Source of the DNA: Ligilactobacillus apodemi DSM 16634 = JCM 16172
GTDB lineage: Bacteria; Bacillota; Bacilli; Lactobacillales; Lactobacillaceae
NCBI RefSeq assembly: GCF_001434405.1
Contig: NZ_AZFT01000053.1
Location: forward strand, 458,499-522,498
DNA: 64,000 nucleotides
Direction of reading: 5' to 3'
Made by a program: the position numbers and the translations under genes. The notes below the pieces were generated by a model that had not been told where the DNA came from, made no database searches, and worked only from the letters and a program-made list of their open reading frames with translations. The first letter of the stretch is position 1; every line of letters starts with the position of its first letter. This document shows, one piece after another, positions 8,815 to 18,045 of the stretch.

Positions 8815-9707
8815 TGGATAAAATTTCAGAAACGATTGCTGATTACTTACACTACTTGACCGTTGAACGTGGTCTTTCTAAAAATACGGTCGTAAGTTAT
8901 GGGATGGATCTCAAGCAATTTCACCTTTTTTTGACTGAAAAAAAGCTCACTCAATTGAGCAAAGTTGATCGTACCACTATTATTGCTTATCTAGATAAAC
9001 AGGTTAAAGAACAAAAGAAAAAGACATCAATTACCCGAAGTATTACTAGTTTGCGACGCTTTTTTCGCTATTTAATGCAAGAAAATATCATCACAACTGA
9101 TCCAATGCAACTAATCGAATTACCGAAAAAAGAACAACATCTACCAGATGTTTTATCGTTAACAGAAGTTGAAACTTTACTAGCTACTCCTGATGTCACA
9201 ACGCCATTAGGGCTACGCGATCGGGCGATCTTAGAATTAATGTATGCCACTGGACTTCGTGTTAGTGAAGTGATCAATTTAAAATTAGCTGATTTGCATT
9301 TAGAATTAGGAATTATTCAAACTATTGGTAAGGGGCAAAAAGAGCGACTCGTACCGATCGGTGATACGGCAAGTGAGTGGGTGAAAAAGTATTTAAAAGA
9401 TGCCCGTCCCAAGTTAGCTAAACCAACATGTGATTATTTGTTTGTTAATTTTCATGGAGCCCAATTAACGCGACAAGGAATTTGGAAAAACTTGAAAAAG
9501 CATGTTCTTGCTGCAGGTATCAAAAAAAACGTTACGCCCCATACTTTGCGGCATTCCTTTGCAACCCATATTTTGGAAAACGGAGCTGATTTGCGAATCG
9601 TTCAAGAGTTATTAGGTCATGCGGATATTTCAACAACGCAACTATATACGCATCTTTCTAAGAAACGTTTAGCTAAGATCTATCAAGAAACGCACCCGCA
9701 TGCTTGA
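8814..9707 (+). CDS. xerD: Tyrosine recombinase XerD
   Basis: Resolves chromosome dimers at dif with XerC at the septum. The 297-residue protein has the SAM-like core-binding domain (about 1-85) and catalytic domain with all active residues: Arg149 (TGLRVSE), Lys173 (GKGQKER), His243 and Arg246 (HTLRH), His269 (LGHADIS) and nucleophile Tyr278 (LYTH). The GTG start at 8814 follows GGGGGG and overlaps the fur stop. The scpA/scpB segregation genes lie just downstream, as in Bacillus (fur-xerD-...-ribT-scpAB). Confidence 0.95.
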   Translation: MDKISETIADYLHYLTVERGLSKNTVVSYGMDLKQFHLFLTEKKLTQLSKVDRTTIIAYLDKQVKEQKKKTSITRSITSLRRFFRYLMQENIITTDPMQLIELPKKEQHLPDVLSLTEVETLLATPDVTTPLGLRDRAILELMYATGLRVSEVINLKLADLHLELGIIQTIGKGQKERLVPIGDTASEWVKKYLKDARPKLAKPTCDYLFVNFHGAQLTRQGIWKNLKKHVLAAGIKKNVTPHTLRHSFATHILENGADLRIVQELLGHADISTTQLYTHLSKKRLAKIYQETHPHA

Positions 9708-9837
9708 TTGTGTTTGCCATTGATTTGTGTTACTCTAAAATAATTAGTAATAACTCATCTAAGTGTTCTTAGTCATGAAATATACTTAAAAATGAATATT
9801 TGCTTGACTAACCCACTATAAGATATAGATAAAACTT

Positions 9838-9916
9838 AGGAAAGGAAAATATATTTCTTGCTCAAATGTGCTCAGCTAGACACCACATTTGTTCACGATT
9901 TATATAGAAAGGTCAA
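9838..9916 (+). promoter_or_regulatory. Split ribosome binding site with hairpin (ribT leader)
   Basis: Shine-Dalgarno AGGAAAGGA (9838-9846), three bases, weak outer stem TATAT (9850-9854) with ATATA (9902-9906), strong perfect inner stem CAAATGTG (9863-9870) with CACATTTG (9884-9891), then ten bases to ATG 9917. A second GAAAGG at 9907 is only four bases from the ATG. Confidence 0.55.
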
Positions 9917-10279
9917 ATGCTATACAAATATAAAAGCGATTATGAAAAAATAGCTATGGGTCTGTTATCGTTTGTACCGGACTTAAAGGAGATCGCTAAC
10001 CTCCAAACAGAACTCGAGTGGTATGATGCGAGTTATGAACGAGTTTTATATCTGTGGAAAAATGAGAACCGAGATTTTGTTGGCATCATTGGGACTGAGA
10101 TAAATGATGACTTTATCATGGTACGTCAAATTTCAGTTTCACCAGCTGAAAGAAGCCAAGGGGTTAGCTTTTTGATGCTAGATGATTTAGCAGATCTTTA
10201 TCCAGACAAGCGAATTATGGGAAATATTGAAGCCTCTGCGCTGATTGCCAAGTGGGAGCAACATGATGATGGAAAATAA
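9917..10279 (+). CDS. ribT: RibT-like GNAT-fold protein
   Basis: A 120-residue protein resembling RibT, a small acetyltransferase-like protein at the end of the Bacillus rib operon directly before scpA-scpB. The central strand and motif (MVRQISVSPAERSQGVSFLMLDDLADLYP, about 62-90) matches the GNAT acetyl-CoA region, with SQG in place of RGxG. The substrate is unknown. No rib biosynthesis genes are next to it here; only its syntenic position ahead of scpA is kept. It overlaps scpA by 14 bases. Confidence 0.8.
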   Translation: MLYKYKSDYEKIAMGLLSFVPDLKEIANLQTELEWYDASYERVLYLWKNENRDFVGIIGTEINDDFIMVRQISVSPAERSQGVSFLMLDDLADLYPDKRIMGNIEASALIAKWEQHDDGK

Positions 10280-11048
10280 ACTGTCACCAACTAATGAATT
10301 ATTATTTAAAGTTCCAGCGTTCGAGGGACCATTGGATCTGTTACTTCATTTGATCAAGAAAAATCAAATGGACATTTATGATATCCCAATGGCGGAAATA
10401 ACTACCCAATATATTGAATATCTACACCAATTAAAAGAATTACAACTTGATGTAGCAGGTGAATATTTAGTCACGGCGTCAATGTTGGTCAATATAAAAA
10501 GTAAGATGTTATTGCCAAATGAGCAAGCAACAAATGAAACAGTGGAAGAAAGTGAAGATCCACGGGATGAATTGGTGCAACAATTGATTTTACACCAAAC
10601 TTTTCAAGAAGCGGCTCAAAATATGCGGGGATATGCAGATGAACGAATGAAGTTGTACCCGCGTGAGCCAGCATTACTCCCAGAAGATGCTAAATTAGGG
10701 AAATTAGATCCTGATGGTGCGGACTTAGCCCAACTTCAAAAGGCATTTGCGCGCTTGTTAGCTAAACGGAAAGTTGAGCGTCCCGTTGTCCGTAAAATTC
10801 AACCGGAACGTTATTTTCTTAAAGATCAGATCAATTACCTTGAAAAATTAGTCTTTAACGCCAAAAGACCGATCGAATTTAGTGAGATCTTTGCCCCTGA
10901 AGCTGAGTTAGAATTGGTCGTGACAACATTTTTGGCACTACTAGAATTAGTAAAACAAGGGGCGATCAAGGCTACACAATCAGAAAATTTGGGGCCAATA
11001 GAATTAGTGAGTGGTGAATTAAATGCTATCAAATCAAGCCAAAATTGA
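10266..11048 (+). CDS. scpA: Segregation and condensation protein A
   Basis: Kleisin subunit of the SMC-ScpAB condensin, bridging SMC heads. The N-terminal block [33 protein letters not shown] is diagnostic; the C-terminal winged helix (about 200-255) would contact the SMC cap. Three consecutive ATGs at 10263, 10266 and 10269 are possible; GGGAG at 10254-10258 best fits 10266. It overlaps ribT and scpB, indicating a tightly coupled operon. Confidence 0.94.
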   Translation: MMENKLSPTNELLFKVPAFEGPLDLLLHLIKKNQMDIYDIPMAEITTQYIEYLHQLKELQLDVAGEYLVTASMLVNIKSKMLLPNEQATNETVEESEDPRDELVQQLILHQTFQEAAQNMRGYADERMKLYPREPALLPEDAKLGKLDPDGADLAQLQKAFARLLAKRKVERPVVRKIQPERYFLKDQINYLEKLVFNAKRPIEFSEIFAPEAELELVVTTFLALLELVKQGAIKATQSENLGPIELVSGELNAIKSSQN

Positions 11049-11607
11049 AAGTTTGTTATTTGTGAGTGGAAATGATGGAATCACGGCACGTGAAATATCA
11101 CAATTAACGGGGATCATGAAGCCAGCTGTTTTAGAACAATTAGCTTTACTTACGGAAAAATATCAAAAAGATGCAACGACAGCTTTAAAATTGATCCATG
11201 CGGATGAACGTTATCGTTTGGTGACAAAAAAAGGTGTGGCTGGTCTAGTGCGACAATACTTTGAATCACCAGCAATGACAGAATTATCGGCTGCTGCCTT
11301 AGAAACTTTGGCAATCGTTGCATATCGTCAACCAGTTACGCGAGTCCAGATCGATGAGATCAGAGGGGTGCAGTCAAGTGGGATGATTCAAAAATTATTA
11401 CTCCTTGATTTGATCAAAGAAGCTGGACGGTTAGATGCTCCGGGACGACCGATCATGTATGCCACAACGGAGAATTTTTTGAACTACTTTGGCATCAACG
11501 ATTTATCACAATTGCCAGAACTACCTAAAGAAGATGATGATAAAATCGAAAATACCGATGATTTATTATCATTATTCAACGATGCATTAGCTGATGAGGA
11601 TGCGTAA
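11023..11607 (+). CDS. scpB: Segregation and condensation protein B
   Basis: ScpB dimers bind ScpA and regulate the SMC ATPase cycle. The 194-residue protein has two winged-helix domains; [25 protein letters not shown] (about 90-114) is the family signature. The C-terminus is an acidic tail. The start overlaps scpA by 26 bases with a GAGTGGTG site. A hairpin follows before rluB. Confidence 0.95.
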   Translation: MLSNQAKIESLLFVSGNDGITAREISQLTGIMKPAVLEQLALLTEKYQKDATTALKLIHADERYRLVTKKGVAGLVRQYFESPAMTELSAAALETLAIVAYRQPVTRVQIDEIRGVQSSGMIQKLLLLDLIKEAGRLDAPGRPIMYATTENFLNYFGINDLSQLPELPKEDDDKIENTDDLLSLFNDALADEDA

Positions 11608-11655
11608 AAAATAGTAGCTAGTTAGAAAGATAAAATATGGTGCTAGCTATTTTTA
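11606..11655 (+). terminator. Hairpin between scpB and rluB
   Basis: AAAATAG..GCTAG pairs with CTAGCTATTTT, followed by T/A-rich sequence. It could be a weak terminator separating scpAB from rluB. Confidence 0.6.
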
Positions 11656-11663
11656 AAATAAAT

Positions 11664-11734
11664 AAGGGAGGCCAACTATATTTCTTTCTATGTTTGGAAA
11701 AAAGCTAAATACCATATTTATATAGTAGCTAAGA
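11664..11734 (+). promoter_or_regulatory. Split ribosome binding site with hairpin (rluB leader)
   Basis: Shine-Dalgarno AAGGGAGG (11664-11671), three bases, stem ACTATAT (11675-11681) with ATATAGT (11720-11726), then exactly eight bases to ATG 11735. The geometry (3 nt before, 8 nt after the stem) equals that of ldhD, while the closing pair differs (A-T here, G-C there). Confidence 0.7.
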
Positions 11735-12466
11735 ATGGCAGAGAGAATTCAAAAAGTCATGGCAAACGCAGGGGTTGCCTCTAGACGTGCGAGTGAAAAA
11801 ATGATCTTAGAAGGGCGCGTTAAGGTAAATGGAAAAGTTACCAAGGAATTAGGTGTCAAGGTTGATGGAAACGATATTATTGAAGTTGATGGACACTTGA
11901 TCGAACGTGAAAATAAGGTCTATTATTTATTATATAAGCCACGTGGAGTAATTAGTGCGGCCAAAGATGATAAGGGACGTAAGGTCGTGACAGATTACTT
12001 TACTCAGTTTAATGAACGAGTTTATCCAGTTGGAAGATTGGATTATGATACCTCTGGACTTTTATTATTGACAAATGATGGTGAGCTTGCCAATAAATTA
12101 ATGCACCCACGCTATAAAGTAAATAAGACTTATGTTGCTAAGGTCAAGGGGATCGTTCAAAACGATGAATTAAAACAATTACGTCAAGGTGTACGCTTAA
12201 AAGATGGTCGCAAGAGTGCTCGTGCTAAGGCTAAGATTTTGTCTTTTGATAAGAAAAATGATACCTCAATCGTTTCATTGACGATTCATGAAGGGCGAAA
12301 TCATCAAGTTAAAAACATGCTTCAAGCGGTAGGACATCCAGTGAAGAAATTAAAGCGTGAAACTTATGGTTTCCTAACACTTGATGGTTTAACATCTGGA
12401 CAATACCGTGAATTGACGCGTGATGAAGTCAAAGCTTTGTACGATTTAGATAATAAACGGCGATGA
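11735..12466 (+). CDS. rluB: Ribosomal large subunit pseudouridine synthase B
   Basis: Converts uridine to pseudouridine in 23S rRNA helix 89-92 region. The 243-residue protein has an N-terminal S4 RNA-binding domain (about 3-60; RIQKVMANAGVASRRASEKMI) and the catalytic domain with GRLDYDTSGLLLLTNDG, in which Asp103 is the nucleophile. In Bacillus the gene also lies downstream of scpAB (ypuL). Ribosome loading appears to depend on the hairpin-spaced leader upstream. Confidence 0.94.
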   Translation: MAERIQKVMANAGVASRRASEKMILEGRVKVNGKVTKELGVKVDGNDIIEVDGHLIERENKVYYLLYKPRGVISAAKDDKGRKVVTDYFTQFNERVYPVGRLDYDTSGLLLLTNDGELANKLMHPRYKVNKTYVAKVKGIVQNDELKQLRQGVRLKDGRKSARAKAKILSFDKKNDTSIVSLTIHEGRNHQVKNMLQAVGHPVKKLKRETYGFLTLDGLTSGQYRELTRDEVKALYDLDNKRR

Positions 12467-12516
12467 TTGTATTTGAATAAATATTGTGCTAAAATACTTT
12501 AGAAAATAATTTTGGT

Positions 12517-12713
12517 TTATCTTCAGGGCAGGGTGTAAATCCCGACCGGCGGTGATAGTCCGCGACTCCTCTTAGACCGAATCGGTGAAATTCCGATACC
12601 GACAGTATAGTCTGGATGAAAGAAGATAGGTTTTATATTACAGATAAAGTATAACTTTTTTGTGCTGTAATAGACCTGTATTGCCCAGGATGGACAATGC
12701 AGGTCTATTTTTT
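12517..12713 (+). promoter_or_regulatory. FMN riboswitch with terminator controlling ribU
   Basis: The aptamer (about 12517-12628) shows conserved RFN elements: TTCAGGGCAGGGTG near the 5' end, CCCGACCGGCGGTGATAGTCCGCGA, and the closing GAAAGAAGATA. It is followed by a strong terminator with arms AATAGACCTGTATTG (12669-12683) and CAATGCAGGTCTATT (12695-12709) and a T run. By established FMN riboswitch logic, FMN binding should terminate transcription before the riboflavin transporter gene. Confidence 0.97.
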
Positions 12714-12758
12714 AGTATAAAATCTGCTGTGAGATGAACCTCATAGGAGGAATTTACC

Positions 12759-13325
12759 GTGGCAGTAAGGCGTTGGACAATTGCAGCTTGTTTAGCCGCA
12801 ATTTCATATCTTTTAATGTTTATCTCGTTTGTGATCATTCCGATCGTTCCGTTTATGAAAGTTGATTTTTCGGATATCCCGATTTTACTAGCTTTCTTTA
12901 TCTTAGGACCGCTTGGTGGAATTGAGGTTGCGTTGTTACGTTCAGTATTGTATTTTATTATTTCTGGACCGACGCTACCTAACTTGATCGGGGTAAGTTT
13001 GAGTTTATTAGCTAGCTTGGCTTTTTGTTTGCCATTTTATTATTTGCTAGCACATCATAAATTCTCATTTAAACGCAGTGTAATGGCCATTCTCGGTGCA
13101 ACCCTTACGCTAACAGTTATTTTATCGCTGGTAAACTGGTTGGTTACCTTACCGCTTTATATGTCGCTTTTAGGGATGAAATTATCGATCCCTTTAAATC
13201 AGATGGTTCTTTGGGGCGTGGTGCCTTTTAATTTGATCAAGGGCTGTTTGCTGGGCGTCGTATTTTGCTTGATTTATCACAAGTTAAATCACTGGCTAGA
13301 ACAAAAAAACTACTTATCAATGTAA
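12759..13325 (+). CDS. ribU: Riboflavin ECF transporter substrate-binding (S) component RibU
   Basis: The 188-residue integral membrane protein has about five to six hydrophobic helices and the family stretch KVDFSDIPILLAFFILGPLGG near residues 34-54. S components bind riboflavin and use a shared EcfAA'T energising module encoded elsewhere. The GTG start has AGGAGG upstream, and the FMN riboswitch directly precedes it, fixing the substrate as riboflavin with good confidence. A bidirectional terminator separates it from convergent mntH. Confidence 0.95.
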   Translation: MAVRRWTIAACLAAISYLLMFISFVIIPIVPFMKVDFSDIPILLAFFILGPLGGIEVALLRSVLYFIISGPTLPNLIGVSLSLLASLAFCLPFYYLLAHHKFSFKRSVMAILGATLTLTVILSLVNWLVTLPLYMSLLGMKLSIPLNQMVLWGVVPFNLIKGCLLGVVFCLIYHKLNHWLEQKNYLSM

Positions 13326-13327
13326 AC

Positions 13328-13371
13328 AAAAAATCGCAGATCTCAAAGTTAATTGAGACCTGCGATTTTTT
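13328..13371. terminator. Bidirectional terminator between ribU and mntH
   Basis: AAATCGCAG..TCTCAA pairs with TTGAGA..CTGCGATTT with A and T runs on the two sides. Confidence 0.9.
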
Positions 13372-13381
13372 AGTAGTTTAA

Positions 13382-14950
13382 TTATGCATTTTTCTTAGCT
13401 TTTTGTAATTCAGCATAATGTTTGTCACCCTTATAAAGCTCATAAATAGTCCAAATAAGGAGGCCAGAGATGATTGCAATCAAAACATAAGCAATCATAT
13501 TTGAAAGTTGCATTTGAGCAGCTGTTGGGTTATCACCGAAGAAATCACTAATAGCATCAGGCATACCCTTGAAGTTTAAAACCGTCAAAACGATAACTGA
13601 GATCCAACCTAAGACTTTCACCCAAAGGGAGTTCTTGAAACGTTTACCCATTTCAACTTCACTATTTGTCATCATCAAAAGTGGAATCATTGAGAACGGT
13701 AAAGCAAAGGATAAGAAGACTTGTGAGTTATTCATCAAAGTATTCAATGCTTGGTGTTCTTGTTGAGCACTTTGACCTGCTGTTAAGGAAACACAGATCA
13801 AAACAGGGATAACTGAGATCAAACGTGTGATCAAACGACGTGCCCATAATGGCATTTTCAAATGAACGAAACCTTCCATGATAACTTGTCCAGTCAAAGT
13901 ACCTGTGATCGTAGAGTTTTGACCAGAAGCAAGAAGGGCAACTGCGAAAAGCACTGATAAAATACCAGATTTAGCAACTGAGATCAACACACCGTTGCTA
14001 AGGGTTGAAGTATCGGATAGTGCTTCATAAAGACCAAAGAATGATGGGTCATTAACAGCACCACTCTTGAAGACTGCAACACCCATGATCAAAAGAAGTG
14101 AGTTTACGATGAAAGCAAAACTCAATTGGATGTTTGAATCCCAAGCCGAGAAACGGACAGCTTCTGCAACTTCGTCTTGATTGTTATGATCAATTTGACG
14201 AGTTTGAGAAACAGCTGAATGAAGATAAAGGTTGTGAGGCATAACTGTAGCCCCGATGATCCCAAGTGCACCACTGATTGGAGTCATTCCATGAACTTCT
14301 GGTGAACTAGCAAAAGTTTTAGTAGTTGGAATAAAGCCACTTAAAACTGAGCCCCAATCTGGGTTAGATAAGGCAACTTGGTAAGTGAAAACAAATAAGA
14401 TAACTAAGATCAAGGCAACAACGATCGCTTCGATTTTTCTAAAACCAATTTTAGTTAATAAAAGCAAAAGTAAAACGTCAAAAACTGTAATAAATACGGC
14501 AAAGACAAGCGGAATACCAAATAATAAGTATAAGGCGATCGCTGCCCCGATAACTTCAGCGATATCGGTTGCCATGATAGCTAACTCAGTCAAGATCCAT
14601 AAAACGATCCCTAAAGCCTTCCCTGTTCTAGCGCGAATTGCTTGGGCAAGATCCATCCGGCTCACAATTCCAAGTTTGGCAGCCATGTATTGTAAAAGCA
14701 TCGCGATCAAACTTGACATCAAGATAACGGACATTAGTAAGTACTGGAAATTTTGTCCACCGGTGATCGAAGTCGACCAGTTACCAGGATCCATGTACCC
14801 AACAGCGACTAAAGCCCCTGGGCCAGAGTAAGCAAATAGCGTTCTCCAGAAGCCCTTTCCTTTAGGTACCGTAACAGTACCGTTGATTTCCTCTAATGAG
14901 GGACCATTAGCATACTCGACGAGTTTATGCTTTTCGTGTTTTTTATCCAA
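13382..14950 (-). CDS. mntH: Nramp-type Mn2+/Fe2+ transporter
   Basis: Proton-coupled divalent metal importer. About 522 residues with roughly 11 membrane helices. The helix-1 metal motif DPGNW is at 54-58 and the helix-6 motif is in [12 protein letters not shown]. Start: TTG at 14950 ([21 protein letters not shown], the lactobacillar N-terminus) lies after AAAAGGAAGGA; an upstream GTG at 14995 would include the ribosome site in the coding frame. Two palindromes upstream are candidate metal-regulator sites. Confidence 0.93.
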   Translation of the reverse strand: MDKKHEKHKLVEYANGPSLEEINGTVTVPKGKGFWRTLFAYSGPGALVAVGYMDPGNWSTSITGGQNFQYLLMSVILMSSLIAMLLQYMAAKLGIVSRMDLAQAIRARTGKALGIVLWILTELAIMATDIAEVIGAAIALYLLFGIPLVFAVFITVFDVLLLLLLTKIGFRKIEAIVVALILVILFVFTYQVALSNPDWGSVLSGFIPTTKTFASSPEVHGMTPISGALGIIGATVMPHNLYLHSAVSQTRQIDHNNQDEVAEAVRFSAWDSNIQLSFAFIVNSLLLIMGVAVFKSGAVNDPSFFGLYEALSDTSTLSNGVLISVAKSGILSVLFAVALLASGQNSTITGTLTGQVIMEGFVHLKMPLWARRLITRLISVIPVLICVSLTAGQSAQQEHQALNTLMNNSQVFLSFALPFSMIPLLMMTNSEVEMGKRFKNSLWVKVLGWISVIVLTVLNFKGMPDAISDFFGDNPTAAQMQLSNMIAYVLIAIISGLLIWTIYELYKGDKHYAELQKAKKNA

Positions 14951-15020
14951 AATAAAAACCGTCCTTCCTTTTCTAGGTACTTTGACATTGTACACCTTAT
15001 TAAGGGAAATTAAAAGTATT

Positions 15021-15061
15021 TTTAGGCATACCTTACAAATTTATTTTTTGGTAAACCAAAA
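15021..15061. promoter_or_regulatory. Palindromic candidate operators upstream of mntH
   Basis: TTTTGGTAAACCAAAA (15046-15061) is an almost perfect 16-bp palindrome; TTTAGGCATACCTTA (15021-15035) is a weaker AGG-N5-CCT repeat. Both suit a DtxR/MntR-type metalloregulator and are 70-110 bases upstream of the mntH start. No mntR gene is in the window. Confidence 0.5.
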
Positions 15062-15185
15062 TTGTTATTCTCACTAGAGATATAGTTAAAAAACTCATTT
15101 CTAAATAACTTAAAAAAAATGCTTTTTTAGCGTATATTATTTGTATAGTGTTCATGTGTAAATATTAGCAACAATAAACTAAAAC

Positions 15186-15229
15186 GAAAGGTGAGCTATG
15201 TCTCTGATATTTGAGATAGCACTAAGGAA
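15186..15229 (+). promoter_or_regulatory. Split ribosome binding site with hairpin (ypbB leader)
   Basis: GAAAGG (15186-15191), then stem GCTAT-GT-CTC (15195-15204) with GAGATAGC (15213-15220), then nine bases to ATG 15230. The shortest leader of the group (38 nt). An AAGGA close to the ATG (15224) could act as a conventional site instead. Confidence 0.55.
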
Positions 15230-16270
15230 ATGACAGTAGAATCAAGACAATGGCTAAAGTATTTTTCACCTACACAGTCTAGAAGACCAGCTGTGCTCAA
15301 ACAATTACTCGAAAATCATCTCACAACATCTGCTTTATTTTGGGGAAAAGCATATGACTTATTAGAATACATTGCTTTGCCGATTTCGACAGCTAACTTT
15401 GAGGCTGAACTAGCACTTTTATGTGAACAAGGTTTTTTACAAAAAACAGCACAAGGGATGTTATTAACGAAAAAAGGTACAAAAGTAGTCCAAGTTGATC
15501 TGATGAATCATGCTCAATTTGGCATGCCTGCTTTTTTCCATGGCTTTGATTGGAAGAATTGGGAAAAAATGTTTTTATTGATGGTTCAAGTTGCTTCTGA
15601 ATTGAGCTATCAAAACAGCAATTATTTTGTGATCGCAAATGACTTGCGGACCCAATATCGTTTTAAAGAGTGGTTGAAAAAATATGGTAAAGAACGCTTA
15701 TTAAGCGAAGTACAAACTTCATTAGCAGAATTTTTGAGTCAAGAAGACCCAAAGCTGGCAACCCTTTTTTGTGAACAATTGACGGGACATAACCAGCTTG
15801 GAAAAACAAGAAATCAACTGGCTACGATATATGATTATTCTTTAACTGATTTAGAAGTTTTATGGTTAGACATGTGTAGTCGTTATGCCCAGTTTTTATT
15901 GACTAAAGGACAAGCTTTAAGCGAATTAGTGCATTTTTATAAGCGAAATTCGCTTCTTTCCGAAAGTAATCAAAAGACTTACGAGCTATTTTTAGCGCAA
16001 AAAAAACTCACAGAAATCGCTAAAATAAGGGGACTAAAGCTAGGAACGATCCAAGAACACTTATTAAATGCGGCGCTCTTATTAGCAGATTTTCCCTTTG
16101 CTCAAGTGCTATCAAGCAAATTAACGAGTGAACTAAAAAGTTTTTATGGTGAAACTCCAATATTAGAGTGGGATTTTAAAACACTACAGGCAACTTTACC
16201 AGATATTTCATTCTTTGAATATCGTTTATATCAGATAGAAAGGATCATTCAAGATGGAGTTAGAACTTGA
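15230..16270 (+). CDS. YpbB-like helicase-associated helix-turn-helix protein
   Basis: A 346-residue protein encoded directly before and overlapping a recQ-type helicase gene, as Bacillus ypbB precedes recS. The only recognisable domain is a C-terminal helix-turn-helix (about 247-285; SNQKTYELFLAQKKLTEIAKIRGLKLGTIQEHL) of the kind fused or adjacent to RecQ helicases. The N-terminal two thirds have no recognised motif. It presumably helps the helicase on DNA; this is inferred from the pairing. It overlaps recQ by 17 bases. Confidence 0.8.
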   Translation: MTVESRQWLKYFSPTQSRRPAVLKQLLENHLTTSALFWGKAYDLLEYIALPISTANFEAELALLCEQGFLQKTAQGMLLTKKGTKVVQVDLMNHAQFGMPAFFHGFDWKNWEKMFLLMVQVASELSYQNSNYFVIANDLRTQYRFKEWLKKYGKERLLSEVQTSLAEFLSQEDPKLATLFCEQLTGHNQLGKTRNQLATIYDYSLTDLEVLWLDMCSRYAQFLLTKGQALSELVHFYKRNSLLSESNQKTYELFLAQKKLTEIAKIRGLKLGTIQEHLLNAALLLADFPFAQVLSSKLTSELKSFYGETPILEWDFKTLQATLPDISFFEYRLYQIERIIQDGVRT

Positions 16271-17699
16271 ACGATTTTTACAGCAAAATTTTGGCTACGA
16301 GGCTTTTAAACTCGGACAAAAAGAAACGATCACATCCTTATTGGAGCATAAAGATACATTAGCGATCTTACCAACAGGCACTGGAAAGTCATTGTGTTAC
16401 CAATTTATCGGACAATACTTAAACAAGCCAGTTTTGATCGTGTCGCCTTTGATCTCATTGATGCAAGATCAAGTCGAACAGCTACGTTATCAGGGACAAA
16501 AAGCTACGGTCGCACTTAACTCAAGTCTATCTTATTCTGAAAAACGTTTTGTTTTGAATAATTTAACGCAATTTAAGTATATCTATATTTCACCTGAGAT
16601 GTTAAGTTCAAATGAAGTTTTAGGACGCTTACAAGCTTTAGATTTGGGCTTGTTTGTAGTCGATGAGGCGCATTGTATTTCTAAGTGGGGGCCAGATTTT
16701 CGCCCAGATTATTTAAATTTAGGTAGGATTCGGCATTTTTTAGGCGATCCCTTGACATTGGCCTTAACGGCGACTGCAACTGAAAATGTAGCGCAAGATA
16801 TTATAAAAGAACTTGATATCAAGCAAGCTGAACTGATCAGATATCCGGTTGATCGACCAAATATTTTTTTAGCGGTTGAAAAGTTTACTGACCAAGCTCA
16901 AAAAGATGAATATCTTTTTAGCATTATGCAAAAATTGCACGGAGCGGGGATCATTTACTTTTCTAGTAAAAAGCAAGCAGAAAAAATCAAACAACAATTG
17001 ATCGCTCAAAAAATTTCTACTGCAGTTTATCATGCAGATCTTTCCTTGACTGAACGTTTTTTAGTGCAGCAACAATTTTTAACGGGACAATTAGATGTGA
17101 TCTGCGCGACGAGTGCTTTTGGCATGGGAATCAATAAAGCTGATGTGCGCTATGTGATCCATTACCATATGCCAAATGATCTTGAAGATTACGTTCAAGA
17201 GATCGGGCGTTGCTCACGCGATGGAGCTTTGGGAGTGGCGCTTTTACTTTATGAACCACAAGATTTGAAACGCCAAGAATTTATTATTCAAAAGAGCCTT
17301 CCTGATCGGCAGCAGATCAATTACTTTGCAAAGCAAAAGGCGTTGCTAGAGAATTTTTCGGGAGAAGAGCTAGAACTTTTAAAACGGTTATTTGCTAATG
17401 GATATTCGGCAACACAGATTTTAGAATTAGTCCAAATACGCCAAAAAAAGCGAACTAAAGCGTTGTTTAAGCTATTGGAGTATATTGAAACTAAAGAATG
17501 TCGGCGCCAATTTATTGCCACCTATTTCAAAGATCAAGCACCTAAGCATCGGATTAAAAATTGTTGTGATCGTGATGAACCTTTTGATTTTTCACAGTTA
17601 AAGTCTAAAAATCATAAAATTTTGAAAAAAGAATCACTAAAGACTAGTGATTATCAAAAAATTTTGGCAAAATTATTTAAGGATTATGAGTTAAAATAA
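16254..17699 (+). CDS. recQ: RecQ-family ATP-dependent DNA helicase (short, no HRDC domain)
   Basis: A 3'-5' superfamily 2 helicase. Motif I is TGTGKS (41-46), motif II DEAH (137-140, VDEAHCISKWGPDFR), motif III LALTATAT, and motif VI QEIGRCSRDG. The C-terminus carries a Cys cluster (ECRRQ...NCCDRDEPFDF) typical of the RecQ zinc-binding domain, but there is no HRDC domain; at 481 residues it matches the short RecS/RecQ2 type beside ypbB. Used in fork repair and recombination. Confidence 0.92.
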   Translation: MELELERFLQQNFGYEAFKLGQKETITSLLEHKDTLAILPTGTGKSLCYQFIGQYLNKPVLIVSPLISLMQDQVEQLRYQGQKATVALNSSLSYSEKRFVLNNLTQFKYIYISPEMLSSNEVLGRLQALDLGLFVVDEAHCISKWGPDFRPDYLNLGRIRHFLGDPLTLALTATATENVAQDIIKELDIKQAELIRYPVDRPNIFLAVEKFTDQAQKDEYLFSIMQKLHGAGIIYFSSKKQAEKIKQQLIAQKISTAVYHADLSLTERFLVQQQFLTGQLDVICATSAFGMGINKADVRYVIHYHMPNDLEDYVQEIGRCSRDGALGVALLLYEPQDLKRQEFIIQKSLPDRQQINYFAKQKALLENFSGEELELLKRLFANGYSATQILELVQIRQKKRTKALFKLLEYIETKECRRQFIATYFKDQAPKHRIKNCCDRDEPFDFSQLKSKNHKILKKESLKTSDYQKILAKLFKDYELK

Positions 17700-17960
17700 G
17701 AATACTGATGATTATTTATATATTTTTAGGCGCATTTATGCTATGATATTTCATAATATCAGTCGAGGAGTGATTCAGGAACTGTTAGTTTTATAAAAGC
17801 CAAATAGCATTTGTTTATTTGGATCATACTAAAGATGAAATGGTTAATAAACACATCATCTAATATAACACCACTGATATCTCCTTTACACCATGTCGAC
17901 CAACTTTGCGACCGAATGTTTTAGGGATACAGAGGAGCTGAAGTTGATATATAAATTTAA
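17700..17960 (+). other. Long structured intergenic region with a possible 32-codon upstream ORF
   Basis: This stretch contains GATATTTCATAATATC (palindrome ending at 17760), and ATATCAGT (17756-17763) complementary to ACTGATAT (17873-17880). A possible small ORF starts at the ATG near 17893 (MSTNFATECFRDTEELKLIY...) and runs across the LysM-gene Shine-Dalgarno to a stop in the leader hairpin near 17992. It has no good ribosome site, so its reality is doubtful. No longer gene is seen. Confidence 0.3.
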
Positions 17961-18045
17961 GAAAGGAAAAGCTATATTGTTTTACGCCAACTAAACATAG
18001 GGATGATGTTTTGAAGGGTTGGTTTATATAGTAGGTAAGTGATAG
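17961..18045 (+). promoter_or_regulatory. Split ribosome binding site with hairpin (LysM gene leader)
   Basis: GAAAGGA (17961-17967), three bases, stem GCTATAT (17971-17977) with ATATAGT (18026-18032, one G-T), inner stems CCAAC/GTTGG and AAACAT/ATGTTT, then 13 bases to ATG 18046. The raw distance from Shine-Dalgarno to start codon is 78 nt. Confidence 0.65.

Noticed and set aside
9077-9707. XerD with its neighbours as a phage or integrative element
   Set aside because: Fur-XerD-RibT-ScpAB is a conserved chromosomal order and XerD is of the housekeeping type.
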